From NCBI GenBank assembly GCA_023392515.1, contig JAEVYX010000073.1:15525-79524 (forward strand): 64,000 bases of DNA, read 5' to 3'. The notes beneath the pieces are model-generated. The model was not told where the DNA came from. It did not search any database and saw only the letters and a program-made list of their open reading frames with translations. The stretch is from Bacillota bacterium. GTDB taxonomy: Bacteria; Bacillota; Clostridia; Christensenellales; Aristaeellaceae. The stretch's first letter is position 1, and every line of letters begins with the position of its first letter. Below are positions 50,700 through 58,927 of the stretch, piece after piece. The position numbers and the translations under genes are program-made.

Positions 50700-51389
50700 A
50701 CTAGGATTGGAGGCCATTAAGGCCAATTTGCGGTTTAGCGCATCCAAAGTTGCCCTGACAATGGCAAGGGCTTCGTCTCCGGTGCACTCTGCAGCACCGA
50801 TTAAAACCGGCCCGGTCGGGTCAGCAAGACATTCTACCATAGCTACTGCCACATTTACATTGGCAAGCTGCGTAAACTGAATGGCTAATAGCTGAAAGAC
50901 TTCATCCATACCCAAAAAGCTGTGAACAGCCTGCAAGACTGCGTTTGCCGCAGCTCTTGGCCGCTGGATTGGTGTATTTTTACACGTATAAAGGCCAACG
51001 AATTCAACATCACCCTTTAACAGGGTAATCCTGATCGAATACCGGTCACCCACAACATTTTGAGATAATTCATGACTGCGCAGCCGAATTTCAGACGGCA
51101 GGGACAAATCATGTTCCTCAGAAGACGGAGCAGGATCCTGGCGCAACTGTGCAATGCTGATGACCCTGTGATCCACTTGAATTCCATAGGAAGAAACCAG
51201 CGCCGACTGAACATCCCGCATGATTTGTTTCGGATTGCGAAGGCTGCTTCCCAGGATATGGATTTCTGTCAAAGTGCCATCCTGCGCCACGTGCACGTTG
51301 GCAGCAAAAACACCCGTCAAGCGCATCAGCAGTTGACGATATTGCTCTTCTTGGGACTTTACAGAATCGAGAATTCCGTCTACAGCCAT
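50697..51389 (-). CDS. Unknown 230-aa two-part protein heading the micropeptide operon
   Basis: 230 aa, soluble. Residues 25-85 form an alpha/beta unit (VHVAQDGTLTEIHILGSSLRNPKQIMRDVQSAL, then GIQVDHRVISIAQL). Residues 110-225 (RPRAAANAVLQAVHSFLG ... TGDEALAIVRATLDALNRKL) recall in pattern the regulatory domain of 2-isopropylmalate synthase (AxAVxxA, D/E-x-x-x-A-x-x-x-x-LNRL), which is a weak visual likeness only. A 62-nt leader with a CCGGA/TCCGG hairpin (near 51430) lies behind a good promoter. Its stop codon is inside the upstream arm of the inverted repeat, linking it to the micropeptides. A signal-binding role is plausible. Confidence 0.7.
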   Translation of the reverse strand: MAVDGILDSVKSQEEQYRQLLMRLTGVFAANVHVAQDGTLTEIHILGSSLRNPKQIMRDVQSALVSSYGIQVDHRVISIAQLRQDPAPSSEEHDLSLPSEIRLRSHELSQNVVGDRYSIRITLLKGDVEFVGLYTCKNTPIQRPRAAANAVLQAVHSFLGMDEVFQLLAIQFTQLANVNVAVAMVECLADPTGPVLIGAAECTGDEALAIVRATLDALNRKLALMASNPS

Positions 51390-51474
51390 AAAGGCAGCCC
51401 CCTTATTTACATAAATGACCGGAACAAATCCGGTACGCTATACAAAAATAGATACGTATCATGAATCCTATCCA

Positions 51475-51503
51475 ATTATAGCTTAAATAGCAACTAAATG
51501 CAA
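51475..51503 (-). promoter_or_regulatory. Promoter of the 230-aa / micropeptide operon
   Basis: On the minus strand TTGCAT (51503-51498), a 17-bp spacer and TATAAT (51480-51475), start near 51468. Confidence 0.6.
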
Positions 51504-51687
51504 GGAAATGTCAATAAAAATGATGAAACATCTACCAAATTTGTAAAATCAGGATATAGTTATAATAATATCGTAAAAATTACGATCTTTGTCCTATATA
51601 CTTATAGTCCCATCTATCCCGATGAAAATTTGCTTTTGCAATATTCGAAGGCAAAAATGGCGTACTAATTTGATGCTTTGGCGAATC

Positions 51688-51716
51688 TTGCTATGAAGTA
51701 GCCTCCTTGATATAAT
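51688..51716 (+). promoter_or_regulatory. Promoter of the hydroxyacid dehydrogenase gene
   Basis: TTGCTA at 51688-51693, a 17-bp spacer ending TGA, and TATAAT at 51711-51716, so also an extended -10. Confidence 0.68.
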
Positions 51717-51750
51717 AAAAGGAATCAAAGCAAAGGAGACCTCTCTATAA

Positions 51751-52710
51751 ATGGCGCAGATTATTGTTACCCATGGCATTCCAGATGGATCTCTCAGCAT
51801 GCTGAAAGGTCATATCGTTCATTATCCTGGATTTCGCAAAGCCTTTACCCCGCAGGAGATGTTGTCCCTTTTGCCGGAAACGGATGCTGTTTTGGCTTGC
51901 GGCGCTTTAACGCAAGAGATGATTCAAACAGGGAAAAAGTTAAAGATAATCAGCAACTATGGTGCGGGTTATGACAGGATTGACGTGGCGGAAGCTACGC
52001 GCTTGAGTGTTCCCGTTACCAATTGCCCCGACAAAACCGCCCTGCCTACAGCGGAGATAGCCATAGGCCTAATGCTTTCCGTTACAAGGCGCATCGGGGA
52101 GCTTGACCGCAAACTGCGCAGAGGGAAACCAGAGGATGCTTTCGGCATGGGAGCCAGCATGGGTATGAGCCTGCAAGGGAAAAGCTTGGGAATTATCGGC
52201 ATGGGGAATATCGGCGCCTATGTAGCGGATTTCGGCCGCATGATAGGTATGAAAATAGCATATTACAACCGCCGACGCTTGTCATCGGAACAAGAAAAAG
52301 ATGCGGTTTTTCTACCACTTGACGAGCTGCTTCTCAAGGCCGATGTGGTGAGCATTCACTGCCCGCTAACGGATGAAACGAGAAACTTGCTGTCTGCCCA
52401 ACGGTTGACCCTTTTAAAGCCGTCATCCGTTTTAATCAATACTGCCAGGGGTGCCATTGTGGATATTGAAGCGCTGATTTGCATGCTAAAAAAAGGCAGG
52501 CTCGCCGGCGCCGGTCTGGATGTTTTTGCAAACGAGCCGCATGTGCCAGAGGCGCTCCTTCATATGGAGCAAGTGGTATTGACGCCACACATCGGGACCA
52601 ATACAAAAGAGGCACGGGATGATATGGCCGCAGCAGCCTGCGAACGAATTCTCCTTGCACTGGAGGGGAAACGCCCTCCGAATGTCATCAATCCGGAAGT
52701 TTACTTGTAA
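51751..52710 (+). CDS. NAD(P)-dependent D-2-hydroxyacid dehydrogenase
   Basis: 319 aa, started after AAAGGAGACC. The family marks are the Rossmann loop LGIIGMGNIGAYVADFGRMIG, catalytic Arg in NTARGAIVDIEAL, Glu in DVFANEPHVPE and the proton-relay His in LTPHIGTNT. Closest in layout to glyoxylate/hydroxypyruvate reductases, though lactate or other 2-keto acids are possible. It is monocistronic between its promoter and a strong bidirectional terminator. Confidence 0.92.
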   Translation: MAQIIVTHGIPDGSLSMLKGHIVHYPGFRKAFTPQEMLSLLPETDAVLACGALTQEMIQTGKKLKIISNYGAGYDRIDVAEATRLSVPVTNCPDKTALPTAEIAIGLMLSVTRRIGELDRKLRRGKPEDAFGMGASMGMSLQGKSLGIIGMGNIGAYVADFGRMIGMKIAYYNRRRLSSEQEKDAVFLPLDELLLKADVVSIHCPLTDETRNLLSAQRLTLLKPSSVLINTARGAIVDIEALICMLKKGRLAGAGLDVFANEPHVPEALLHMEQVVLTPHIGTNTKEARDDMAAAACERILLALEGKRPPNVINPEVYL

Positions 52711-52720
52711 GTCACTAAAA

Positions 52721-52759
52721 AAGCAAAAGCGCCGGGGCAAATCCTCCGGCGTTTTGCTT
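52721..52759. terminator. Bidirectional intrinsic terminator
   Basis: AAGCAAAA-G-CGCCGG pairs with CCGGCG-TTTTGCTT, giving T-runs on both strands. It separates the dehydrogenase from the converging amidohydrolase. Confidence 0.85.
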
Positions 52760-53558
52760 TAGCAATGGGTCTCGTATAGAAGGCGAGAGGCATTTTCACC
52801 CAAAATCATGCGTTCTTGTTCGGGTGGTAAAAACAGGCTTCGTATAAACACCAGTTCCTTTCCCATATCAGACCATGGGCTGTCGCTTCCATAAAGCACA
52901 TGGTCTGGACCAACCATTTGAATCAAGCGTGCAGCCGCATTTGCCGGAATACTATTATGGGAAAAGGCTGTGTCCAGATATAGATGGGGGAAACCTTGCA
53001 GATGCTCTTCCACCTCAAGCCAGGCACCCTGGCCGCCCATATGCGCTGCAACAACCGCCGTCCCTTCTAAATTGGGCAGTGCCTTTTTAAGTTTTATGGG
53101 GGAAGCTTTTTGAGGCGTGGAAAAAGCAGGATCATATCCCGCATGAAAAACAGTAATCAGCCCAGCTTTTGCCAGGGCTTCATATACGGGAAAAACGGCA
53201 GGGTCATCCACAGGAAATTGCTGATATTCGGGATGCAGCTTTACGCCTAAAAAGCCAAGATCTTTCAACCTTAATATCTCATCCCGTGCGTCAGGCGCAT
53301 ATGGGTGTATAGAACCAAACGGGATAAGGTAAGGTGATGCCGATTTCCACGCAAAATTGTTTACGGTATGCATTTGGTTTGGCTTAACGGCGATGGACAA
53401 GACTACACACCGCTCACGCCGGCCTTTTGAGCTGCCTCTATTAGGCCAAGACATGTACCATCTGTGTGAGGCTGTTGCCCAGTGCCGACCGAGAGTTTGT
53501 GCAGCGCCCGCTGCGCCAAATCATCCGGGAAGGCATGAGTATGGAAGTCAATGATCAA
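52759..53558 (-). pseudogene. Amidohydrolase (PF04909-type) split by a 2-bp frameshift
   Basis: The natural start is a TTG at 53558 behind AAGGAGG; it opens LIIDFHTHAFPDDLAQR, with the metal-binding HxH, and runs 51 codons to a TAG at 53405-53403. The rest of the protein continues in another frame from about 53401 (VVLSIAVKPNQ ... GVKLHPEYQQ, FHAGYDP, AAHMGG, YGSDSPW), to 52759. Removing one AC unit from the (AC)3 tract at 53405-53410 (GT on the coding strand) restores one 265-aa frame that reads GVSGVVLSIAV. All metal ligands of the TIM-barrel hydrolase are then present. The break is either a true recent mutation, phase variation, or a sequencing error. Confidence 0.85.
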
Positions 53559-53596
53559 AAGGTTTCCTCCTTGCGATTAACAATAAAAACGTAGAT

Positions 53597-54010
53597 TTAC
53601 AGAATCAGTATAAAAGTTCCTATTGTGATAAATGCTCCGCCGATGATTGTCTTTACCGAAGGGGATTCGCCTAAAAATATGAATGCCAGCACCATGGTGA
53701 TTACGACGCTGAACTTGTCAATGGGTACCACTTTGCTAACATCACCCATTTGCAGCGCCTTAAAGTAAAACAGCCAAGAAAGGCCCGTAGCAATCCCTGA
53801 TAGCACAAGAAATAGCAGGTTGCGTCCGGAAACTTCGGAAAGATGCCGCTGCTGACCTGTTGCAAATACGACAATCCAGGCCATGAGGACAACCACCACC
53901 GTACGGATTGCAGTGGACAAGTTAGAGTTGATACCGTTCAGACCAATTTTGGATAGGATTGCGGTGAGAGATGCAAAGATAGCAGACAAAACCGCGTATA
54001 CAACCCACAT
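53597..54010 (-). CDS. Single-domain EamA (DMT) family transporter
   Basis: 137 aa from the ATG at 54010 behind GGAGG, about half the common 10-helix size. Five hydrophobic helices are visible; VYAVLSAIFASLTAILSKIGL, the TGLSWLFYFKALQMGDVSKVVPIDK segment and the ending LGESPSVKTIIGGAFITIGTFIL define one EamA unit. Such half-size proteins form dimers and export or import metabolites. The stop is 38 bp before the start of the broken amidohydrolase, so both are likely one operon from the promoter at 54054-54082. Confidence 0.9.
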   Translation of the reverse strand: MWVVYAVLSAIFASLTAILSKIGLNGINSNLSTAIRTVVVVLMAWIVVFATGQQRHLSEVSGRNLLFLVLSGIATGLSWLFYFKALQMGDVSKVVPIDKFSVVITMVLAFIFLGESPSVKTIIGGAFITIGTFILIL

Positions 54011-54053
54011 AATAATCCTCCTAGCATGCTCTACATTTGATTGCCTTGCCCAT

Positions 54054-54082
54054 ATTATACAAGTAAAGCCAACTGAGAACAA
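54054..54082 (-). promoter_or_regulatory. Promoter of the EamA-amidohydrolase operon
   Basis: On the minus strand TTGTTC (54082-54077), a 17-bp spacer and TATAAT (54059-54054). Confidence 0.6.
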
Positions 54083-54276
54083 GAAATACGGAGAAAAGAG
54101 GTTTCCTTGCATGCTTGAAAATATGGGCAGGCAAAATGCGTAAGAAACATTTATAGGTTTGAAAAACAAAAATAAATCCAGGAATAGCGTCACAAAAAGG
54201 CATAAATCACGGTATCATAATTGGCATATTTCCGGCAAATGAAACAGAATTGCCCCATTTTGACAGAGGAAAAGTC

Positions 54277-54304
54277 TTGACAGGCCACGTTGTCCTTGTA
54301 TAAT
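54277..54304 (+). promoter_or_regulatory. Promoter of ilvE
   Basis: TTGACA at 54277-54282, a 16-bp spacer and TATAAT at 54299-54304. Confidence 0.7.
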
Positions 54305-54387
54305 AAAACAGCGTACACATTATTTATTTGACATGTGCCGTAGCAGGCGTTTTTACGCTGGTTGTACGGAAGAATGGAGGCACACAA

Positions 54388-55455
54388 ATGCAGGAGATCC
54401 AAGTAACGCTTGCCAAGGAGCGCAAGCAAAAGCCGTTGGATGAAAGCAAGCTTGGCTTTGGTAAAATCTTTACCGATCACATGCTGTTGATCAACTACAG
54501 CCAAGAAAATGGCTGGAATGATGCGCGGATTGTTCCATATGGCGATTTCGCCATGGACCCGGCCTCTATGGTCTTGCATTATGGTCAGGCAATATTTGAG
54601 GGGACCAAATGTTATCGCACGCCAGATGGCAGCTTTCAGTTATTCCGCCCCACAGATAACTTTTTGCGTATGCAGCGGTCTGCAAAGCGTATGTGCATGG
54701 CGGAAATAGACGTAGATCTATGCTTGGCAGGCTTGAAAAAGCTGTTGAAAATCGAAAAGGACTGGATTCCCCGCGCTGAGGGGACCTCCCTCTATATCAG
54801 GCCTACGCTGATTGCAATCGATCCCCAGCTGGGCGTACATGCGTCGCATAACTATCTGTTTTATATTATCCTCTCTCCGGTTGGCGCCTACTATGCCAGT
54901 GGCCTTTCGCCTATCGGCATTTATGTTGAAGATACATATGTTCGTGCGGTACGGGGCGGCGTAGGCTTTGCCAAGACTGCAGGAAACTATGCAGCCTCTA
55001 TCCTGGCTGGAGAAGCCGCCGGCGCTAAGGGATATGCTCAGGTGTTGTGGCTGGATGGCGTGGAGCAAAAGTATGTGGAAGAAGTAGGCTCCATGAACAT
55101 GATGTTTGCCTATGGTAACAAAATTGTAACGCCCGCCTTGAATGGAAGCATTCTTCCCGGCATAACCCGTGACAGCATTTTGAAACTTGCTGCCTCTTTA
55201 GGATATGAGGTTGAGGAAAAACGCCTGGCCATTCAGGAAATTTTTGAGGATGCAAAGTCGGGCAAGCTGACGGAAGCGTTTGGAACCGGCACGGCAGCCG
55301 TGGTTTCGCCGGTGGGCGAGTTGTGCTGGAAGGATGAAAAAATCACCATCGGCGACGGTGGCATCGGTAAGGTCACTCAAAAGCTATACGACACCCTGAC
55401 GGGAATTCAGCAAGGGAAATTGCCTGATCCGTTTGGTTGGGTGGGAACAATATAA
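54388..55455 (+). CDS. ilvE: Branched-chain amino acid aminotransferase
   Basis: 355 aa from the ATG at 54388 (ATGGAGG upstream), the longer type of class IV PLP enzyme. It swaps amino groups between Leu/Ile/Val and 2-oxoglutarate. Marks: LHYGQAIFEGTKCYRTPDG, the PLP-binding Lys in VGFAKTAGNYAAS, EVGSMNMMFAY and FGTGTAAVVSPVGEL. An unknown 347-aa gene follows after 31 bp and may be co-transcribed. Confidence 0.95.
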   Translation: MQEIQVTLAKERKQKPLDESKLGFGKIFTDHMLLINYSQENGWNDARIVPYGDFAMDPASMVLHYGQAIFEGTKCYRTPDGSFQLFRPTDNFLRMQRSAKRMCMAEIDVDLCLAGLKKLLKIEKDWIPRAEGTSLYIRPTLIAIDPQLGVHASHNYLFYIILSPVGAYYASGLSPIGIYVEDTYVRAVRGGVGFAKTAGNYAASILAGEAAGAKGYAQVLWLDGVEQKYVEEVGSMNMMFAYGNKIVTPALNGSILPGITRDSILKLAASLGYEVEEKRLAIQEIFEDAKSGKLTEAFGTGTAAVVSPVGELCWKDEKITIGDGGIGKVTQKLYDTLTGIQQGKLPDPFGWVGTI

Positions 55456-55486
55456 ACCAAAAGCCTGATGGAAGGGGAAAGAATCA

Positions 55487-56530
55487 ATGCAGCGCGAGGA
55501 AAGCATACGTACCCTAAACTGGTGTGAAAAAACCATGAGCGTGCTGCGGGAAAAACAGCTGGAAGCCTGTGAAAAGCGGCTGAGCAATTATCCTCAAAGA
55601 GGGTTGTTCTCCGGTTGTGGTCTTTCTGATATCCAGGACTTATGGAACCTATCCTATTATGCCTTGGAAAATCCCGGCATGCATGTGCTCCGCCAAGTAG
55701 AAGATGTTCAAGCGCTGGTGATGGATAACCTGAACCGTGAGGTTTCCTATGTTTCTGTGCGTGAGCATCTACTCTTGGAACGGCTCATCATGTTTGAAGG
55801 AGAAACGGAGCTGATGGACTGGGAGGAAGCCGGTGCGGCGGAAGCCCTGGTTTCCAGGCTCTGGTGTACCCTCACGGTAGATAACGATCATATCTTCTTG
55901 CATTTGCCCAAAGAGTTGCTTTTGCCCATGCTGGAGGCTATGAACCAAAAAGAGCACGCCGAAATTCGCGAAAAGCTGTTCAGGTTTGATGCCACGATTC
56001 ACGGCCTTTTATATATTGCCGGGTTTTTGCATGCTCAGCAGCCCGTTCTTCACTTTTTGCAGGAGGTGGCAGGAAAAACAGATGCTGACTCCTACACTTT
56101 TGCACAGCGGTATCTTCGGGCGACCTTTGACTATACTACGGATGTGGAAGGCGAAATGATTCTGGTTCATCCGGGACTGGCAGATCCGGATCATTTGATT
56201 CGCCAGGTATTCCATAGCGGCATTACATCGCTGGAATTGTCTGAATCCATGATGTTGGGCGGCATGAACGGTATTTTTCCTGAAGAAGTGCCTATCAGCG
56301 AAGAAATGTCCGGCGTGCTGAAAGGTGCGCTCCGCCCGGAATACTCTTTGGAAGAGGCAGTCGAAGATCTTCGTATGCTGGCCAAACAGGGCGTTCCTTT
56401 GCCGGAAATGGAAAATGTGCTGTCATCCATGCTGTGGGTATTGCCTACCGACGCCATGCGCAGCGCCCTGAACCATCTAAGTGCACAAACACCCCGCTGG
56501 GCGGGTATGCAAGCTGCCCTGCGGCATTGA
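55487..56530 (+). CDS. Unknown 347-aa cytoplasmic protein
   Basis: 347 aa, started after GAAGGGGAAAG. No signal, membrane helix or known motif. It is rich in Leu, Glu and Met and reads as mostly helical, with two possible domains (1-180 and 200-347). Segments such as LERLIMFEGETELMDWEEAGAAEALVSRLW and ILVHPGLADPDHLIRQVFHSGITSLELSES stand out but match nothing recognised. Its neighbours are ilvE upstream and, 16 bp downstream, an RluA-type pseudouridine synthase, which gives no clear hint. Coding is well supported by the start site and codon use. Confidence 0.72.
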   Translation: MQREESIRTLNWCEKTMSVLREKQLEACEKRLSNYPQRGLFSGCGLSDIQDLWNLSYYALENPGMHVLRQVEDVQALVMDNLNREVSYVSVREHLLLERLIMFEGETELMDWEEAGAAEALVSRLWCTLTVDNDHIFLHLPKELLLPMLEAMNQKEHAEIREKLFRFDATIHGLLYIAGFLHAQQPVLHFLQEVAGKTDADSYTFAQRYLRATFDYTTDVEGEMILVHPGLADPDHLIRQVFHSGITSLELSESMMLGGMNGIFPEEVPISEEMSGVLKGALRPEYSLEEAVEDLRMLAKQGVPLPEMENVLSSMLWVLPTDAMRSALNHLSAQTPRWAGMQAALRH

Positions 56531-56546
56531 AAAAAAGGAGAATCCT

Positions 56547-57416
56547 GTGTCTGTCCAATCCTGGACCATTCCTGAAACAACACCGGCTATGACGCTGGAG
56601 AAATATGTATTGCGTACGCTTCCCGAACTGCCCGCATGGGTGGTTCGAGAAGCGTTTTCCCGTCGTGACGTAAAGATGGATGGCGTGAGGGTACCGGCAA
56701 GCACGATGATACGTCCCGGCGCGCTTTTACAGGTCTACGGCATTGAAAAAAAGACAAAGCCTCCGCTGAATGTGATATATGAGGATAATCATATTTTGCT
56801 GATCAACAAACCATCTAATATAAGCGTGACGGATGATGGGACAGGTGGAACAACTGTGGAGGACTGGGCCCTTGTCCATGTGCGTTCAGTGGGTGAAAAC
56901 GCATTTCTGCCCAAAGCCTGCCATAGGCTGGACCACAAAACCAGCGGGTTATTGCTCCTTGCCAAAACAGCGGCCGCAGAGGAAATCCTCGTGAAATCTT
57001 TCCGGGAACGGTCTATGGAAAAGCACTATGTCTGCCTGGTGAAGGGAAATCCAAATCCGCAAGAGAAAATTCTGAAAGCTTATCTCATCAAAGATGCAGA
57101 TGCAGCCAAGGTGAAGGTTTTTTCCCATCCGGTTTCAGGCGGCCTTCCTATCCAGACAGGATACAGGGTATTGCAAGGCGGAAATGTAAGCCGTCTGGAG
57201 GTTGATTTGATTACTGGGCGTACCCATCAAATTCGCGCGCATCTGGCGTATATCGGCCATCCTGTTTTAGGGGATGACGTGTATGGCGACAGGGCTTTCA
57301 ACCGGGAACAGCATGCAAAACGCCTGATGCTATGCGCCACCCACATCACCCTGCATGGTGAAGGAGTACTGTCCTATTTGGACGGCAAAACATTTTCAAT
57401 CATGCCTCCGTTTTGA
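56547..57416 (+). CDS. RluA family pseudouridine synthase
   Basis: 289 aa from a GTG at 56547 behind AAAAGGAG. An N-terminal S4-like RNA-binding part (LPAWVVREAFSRRDVKMDGVRV) is followed by the RluA catalytic domain with HRLDHKTSGLLLLAKT (catalytic Asp in HRLD), KHYVCLVKG, TGRTHQIRAHLAYIGHPVLGDDVYG. It isomerises uridine in rRNA or tRNA; the exact site cannot be inferred. Confidence 0.95.
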   Translation: MSVQSWTIPETTPAMTLEKYVLRTLPELPAWVVREAFSRRDVKMDGVRVPASTMIRPGALLQVYGIEKKTKPPLNVIYEDNHILLINKPSNISVTDDGTGGTTVEDWALVHVRSVGENAFLPKACHRLDHKTSGLLLLAKTAAAEEILVKSFRERSMEKHYVCLVKGNPNPQEKILKAYLIKDADAAKVKVFSHPVSGGLPIQTGYRVLQGGNVSRLEVDLITGRTHQIRAHLAYIGHPVLGDDVYGDRAFNREQHAKRLMLCATHITLHGEGVLSYLDGKTFSIMPPF

Positions 57417-57436
57417 ATACTACTAAAGGAGTTATT

Positions 57437-58291
57437 ATGCCGCATACTGCAAACGACTTGCCTATCAGGCTGATAGCATTGGATATGGATGGGACACTGC
57501 TTAATGAAGAGGGTGAAATCCCACAAGAAAATATTCATGCGCTTTTTGCGGCCAGAGATAAGGGAATTCACCTGGCTATCTGCAGCGGACGTCTGCCGGG
57601 GGACGCCGGATGTTTTGCCAGCGACGCCGGACTGGATGACAGTTTTATATTGGGCTTGAACGGTTCTTATTGCTTGGACAAGCCGAACGGGTCGCCTATT
57701 TTTATTCGGTATATGGAGGATAAAGCGGTTGAGGCCTGCCTTCATATTCTGGAAGCGGAAAGTGTTACATATTCCACGTTTGGGCGTAACCATATTGCCA
57801 TCAGCCGTCCGTTTCGAACTGGTCGGGAATTGGAAAATTGGGGCTCCCATATAGAACGCAAAGGCTTATTGGAATACTCTTATGGTATGGATGGCATTAA
57901 CCGCCAGCGGGCCCTGGGCACCAATAAAATCGTATACATTGAGCGGGAGGACCCGGAACGGCTCAAACACATCCGGCAGCAAATCATGCTGATTCCTCAT
58001 TTGGAGGTAACAAGCTCCTGGGATAATAATATCGAAATAATGCCTTCGGATATCAACAAAGGAATTGCAGTAAAAGAGTTGGCCGGCCGTCTGAACCTTT
58101 CGGCAGAACAGGTAATGACGCTGGGAGATCATGATAACGATGTGACCATGCTTGCCTATGCAGGGTATGGGGTTGCCATGGGCAACGCATCGCCCGATGC
58201 CATGGCTGCTGCCAAATATGTTACCGGGGACAATAACGCATGCGGCGTGGCCCAGGCTGTCTGGAAATATGCCTTGGGGGAGCGGGACTAA
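57437..58291 (+). CDS. HAD family hydrolase, Cof type (IIB)
   Basis: 284 aa from the ATG at 57437 with AAAGGAG upstream. HAD motifs: ALDMDGTLLNEEGEI (nucleophile Asp), ICSGR, and the C-terminal MTLGDHDNDVTMLAYAGYGVAMGNA. The C2-type cap lies in between. These enzymes dephosphorylate sugar phosphates or flavin precursors; the substrate is unknown. It follows the rluA-type gene within 20 bp. Confidence 0.93.
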   Translation: MPHTANDLPIRLIALDMDGTLLNEEGEIPQENIHALFAARDKGIHLAICSGRLPGDAGCFASDAGLDDSFILGLNGSYCLDKPNGSPIFIRYMEDKAVEACLHILEAESVTYSTFGRNHIAISRPFRTGRELENWGSHIERKGLLEYSYGMDGINRQRALGTNKIVYIEREDPERLKHIRQQIMLIPHLEVTSSWDNNIEIMPSDINKGIAVKELAGRLNLSAEQVMTLGDHDNDVTMLAYAGYGVAMGNASPDAMAAAKYVTGDNNACGVAQAVWKYALGERD

Positions 58292-58346
58292 GTACTGCCT
58301 ATTCTGTATAAAGACGTCGGAAAAACTGGCGCCTTTTTGCTATGCT

Positions 58347-58754
58347 TCATTTCTCTTCGTTTAGCCGGGAGATGACCAATTCATGATAGCCTGTATCCGG
58401 ATCGAAAGCTTTGGAGAACGTGAAACCTTCCAACACAAGCAGCACAATTTCCGCAGTGGTATTGACAATGCAGCCATCCATCAGGTGTCCGCCCAGGGTG
58501 GTCAAGTCCTCCCGGCTTAATGCAATATGCAAGTGAGTTCTGCTTTTTGATACCGTGCCCATAAGGGAGACAATCTCCATACGCTCGTGAAAGCCGTGGG
58601 TTGCAACCCCGCCTGCATCCCGTATATTCGCTTGCGATACACAGCCTACGGCGCTTAAAATCACTGCCGCGGATATCTGGTGTGTATCAGCAAATTCCTG
58701 GATGGATTTTAACAGATCCTGTCCTTTATGCAAACGAAAAGCATAGGTTTTCAT
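58347..58754 (-). CDS. PPC domain (DUF296) protein
   Basis: 135 aa. The single plant-and-prokaryote-conserved (PPC) domain shows as KGQDLLKSIQEFADTHQISAAVILSAVGCVSQANIR and, near the end, LTTLGGHLMDGCIVNTTAEIVL, with the usual GGHL. It forms trimers in known structures; its role in bacteria is unclear and DNA binding is not shown for the stand-alone domain. It is convergent with the HAD gene and divergent from carA. Confidence 0.88.
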   Translation of the reverse strand: MKTYAFRLHKGQDLLKSIQEFADTHQISAAVILSAVGCVSQANIRDAGGVATHGFHERMEIVSLMGTVSKSRTHLHIALSREDLTTLGGHLMDGCIVNTTAEIVLLVLEGFTFSKAFDPDTGYHELVISRLNEEK

Positions 58755-58854
58755 TTTTATCTCCTTTGGTCATTATTTCTCTGTGCGTATGATAGGGTAT
58801 TATAAGTCAAAGGATGCAAGCTGTCAAAAATGGCTAGAAAAGCATAGAAAGGTA

Positions 58855-58883
58855 TTGCATGAATATAAATAATGACGTATAAT
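58855..58883 (+). promoter_or_regulatory. Promoter of carA
   Basis: TTGCAT at 58855-58860, a 17-bp spacer and TATAAT at 58878-58883. A small CCCGG-AATG-CCGGG hairpin lies in the short leader. No PyrR-type attenuator is visible. Confidence 0.68.
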
Positions 58884-58927
58884 CATGCGTAACCTCCCGG
58901 AATGCCGGGGACGAACGGAGGGGGATT

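Larger units (their letters stand above)
51390..51750. other. Divergent promoter region, no gene
   Basis: About 360 bp. It holds the leftward promoter of the 230-aa gene (51475-51503), a small CCGGA/TCCGG hairpin in its leader, an AT-rich centre, and the rightward promoter of the dehydrogenase (51688-51716). The short frames here look non-coding. Confidence 0.55.
54011..54387. other. Divergent promoter region between the EamA gene and ilvE
   Basis: About 377 bp containing the leftward EamA promoter (54054-54082) and the rightward ilvE promoter (54277-54304), plus an 80-nt ilvE leader. A second TTGACA lies at 54259. No attenuator with leader peptide or T-box features was recognised, and no gene is supported. 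Confidence 0.5.

Noticed and set aside
58310..58342. Imperfect hairpin with CCTTTTTG after the HAD gene
   Set aside because: The stem contains several mismatches, so I do not call it a terminator.
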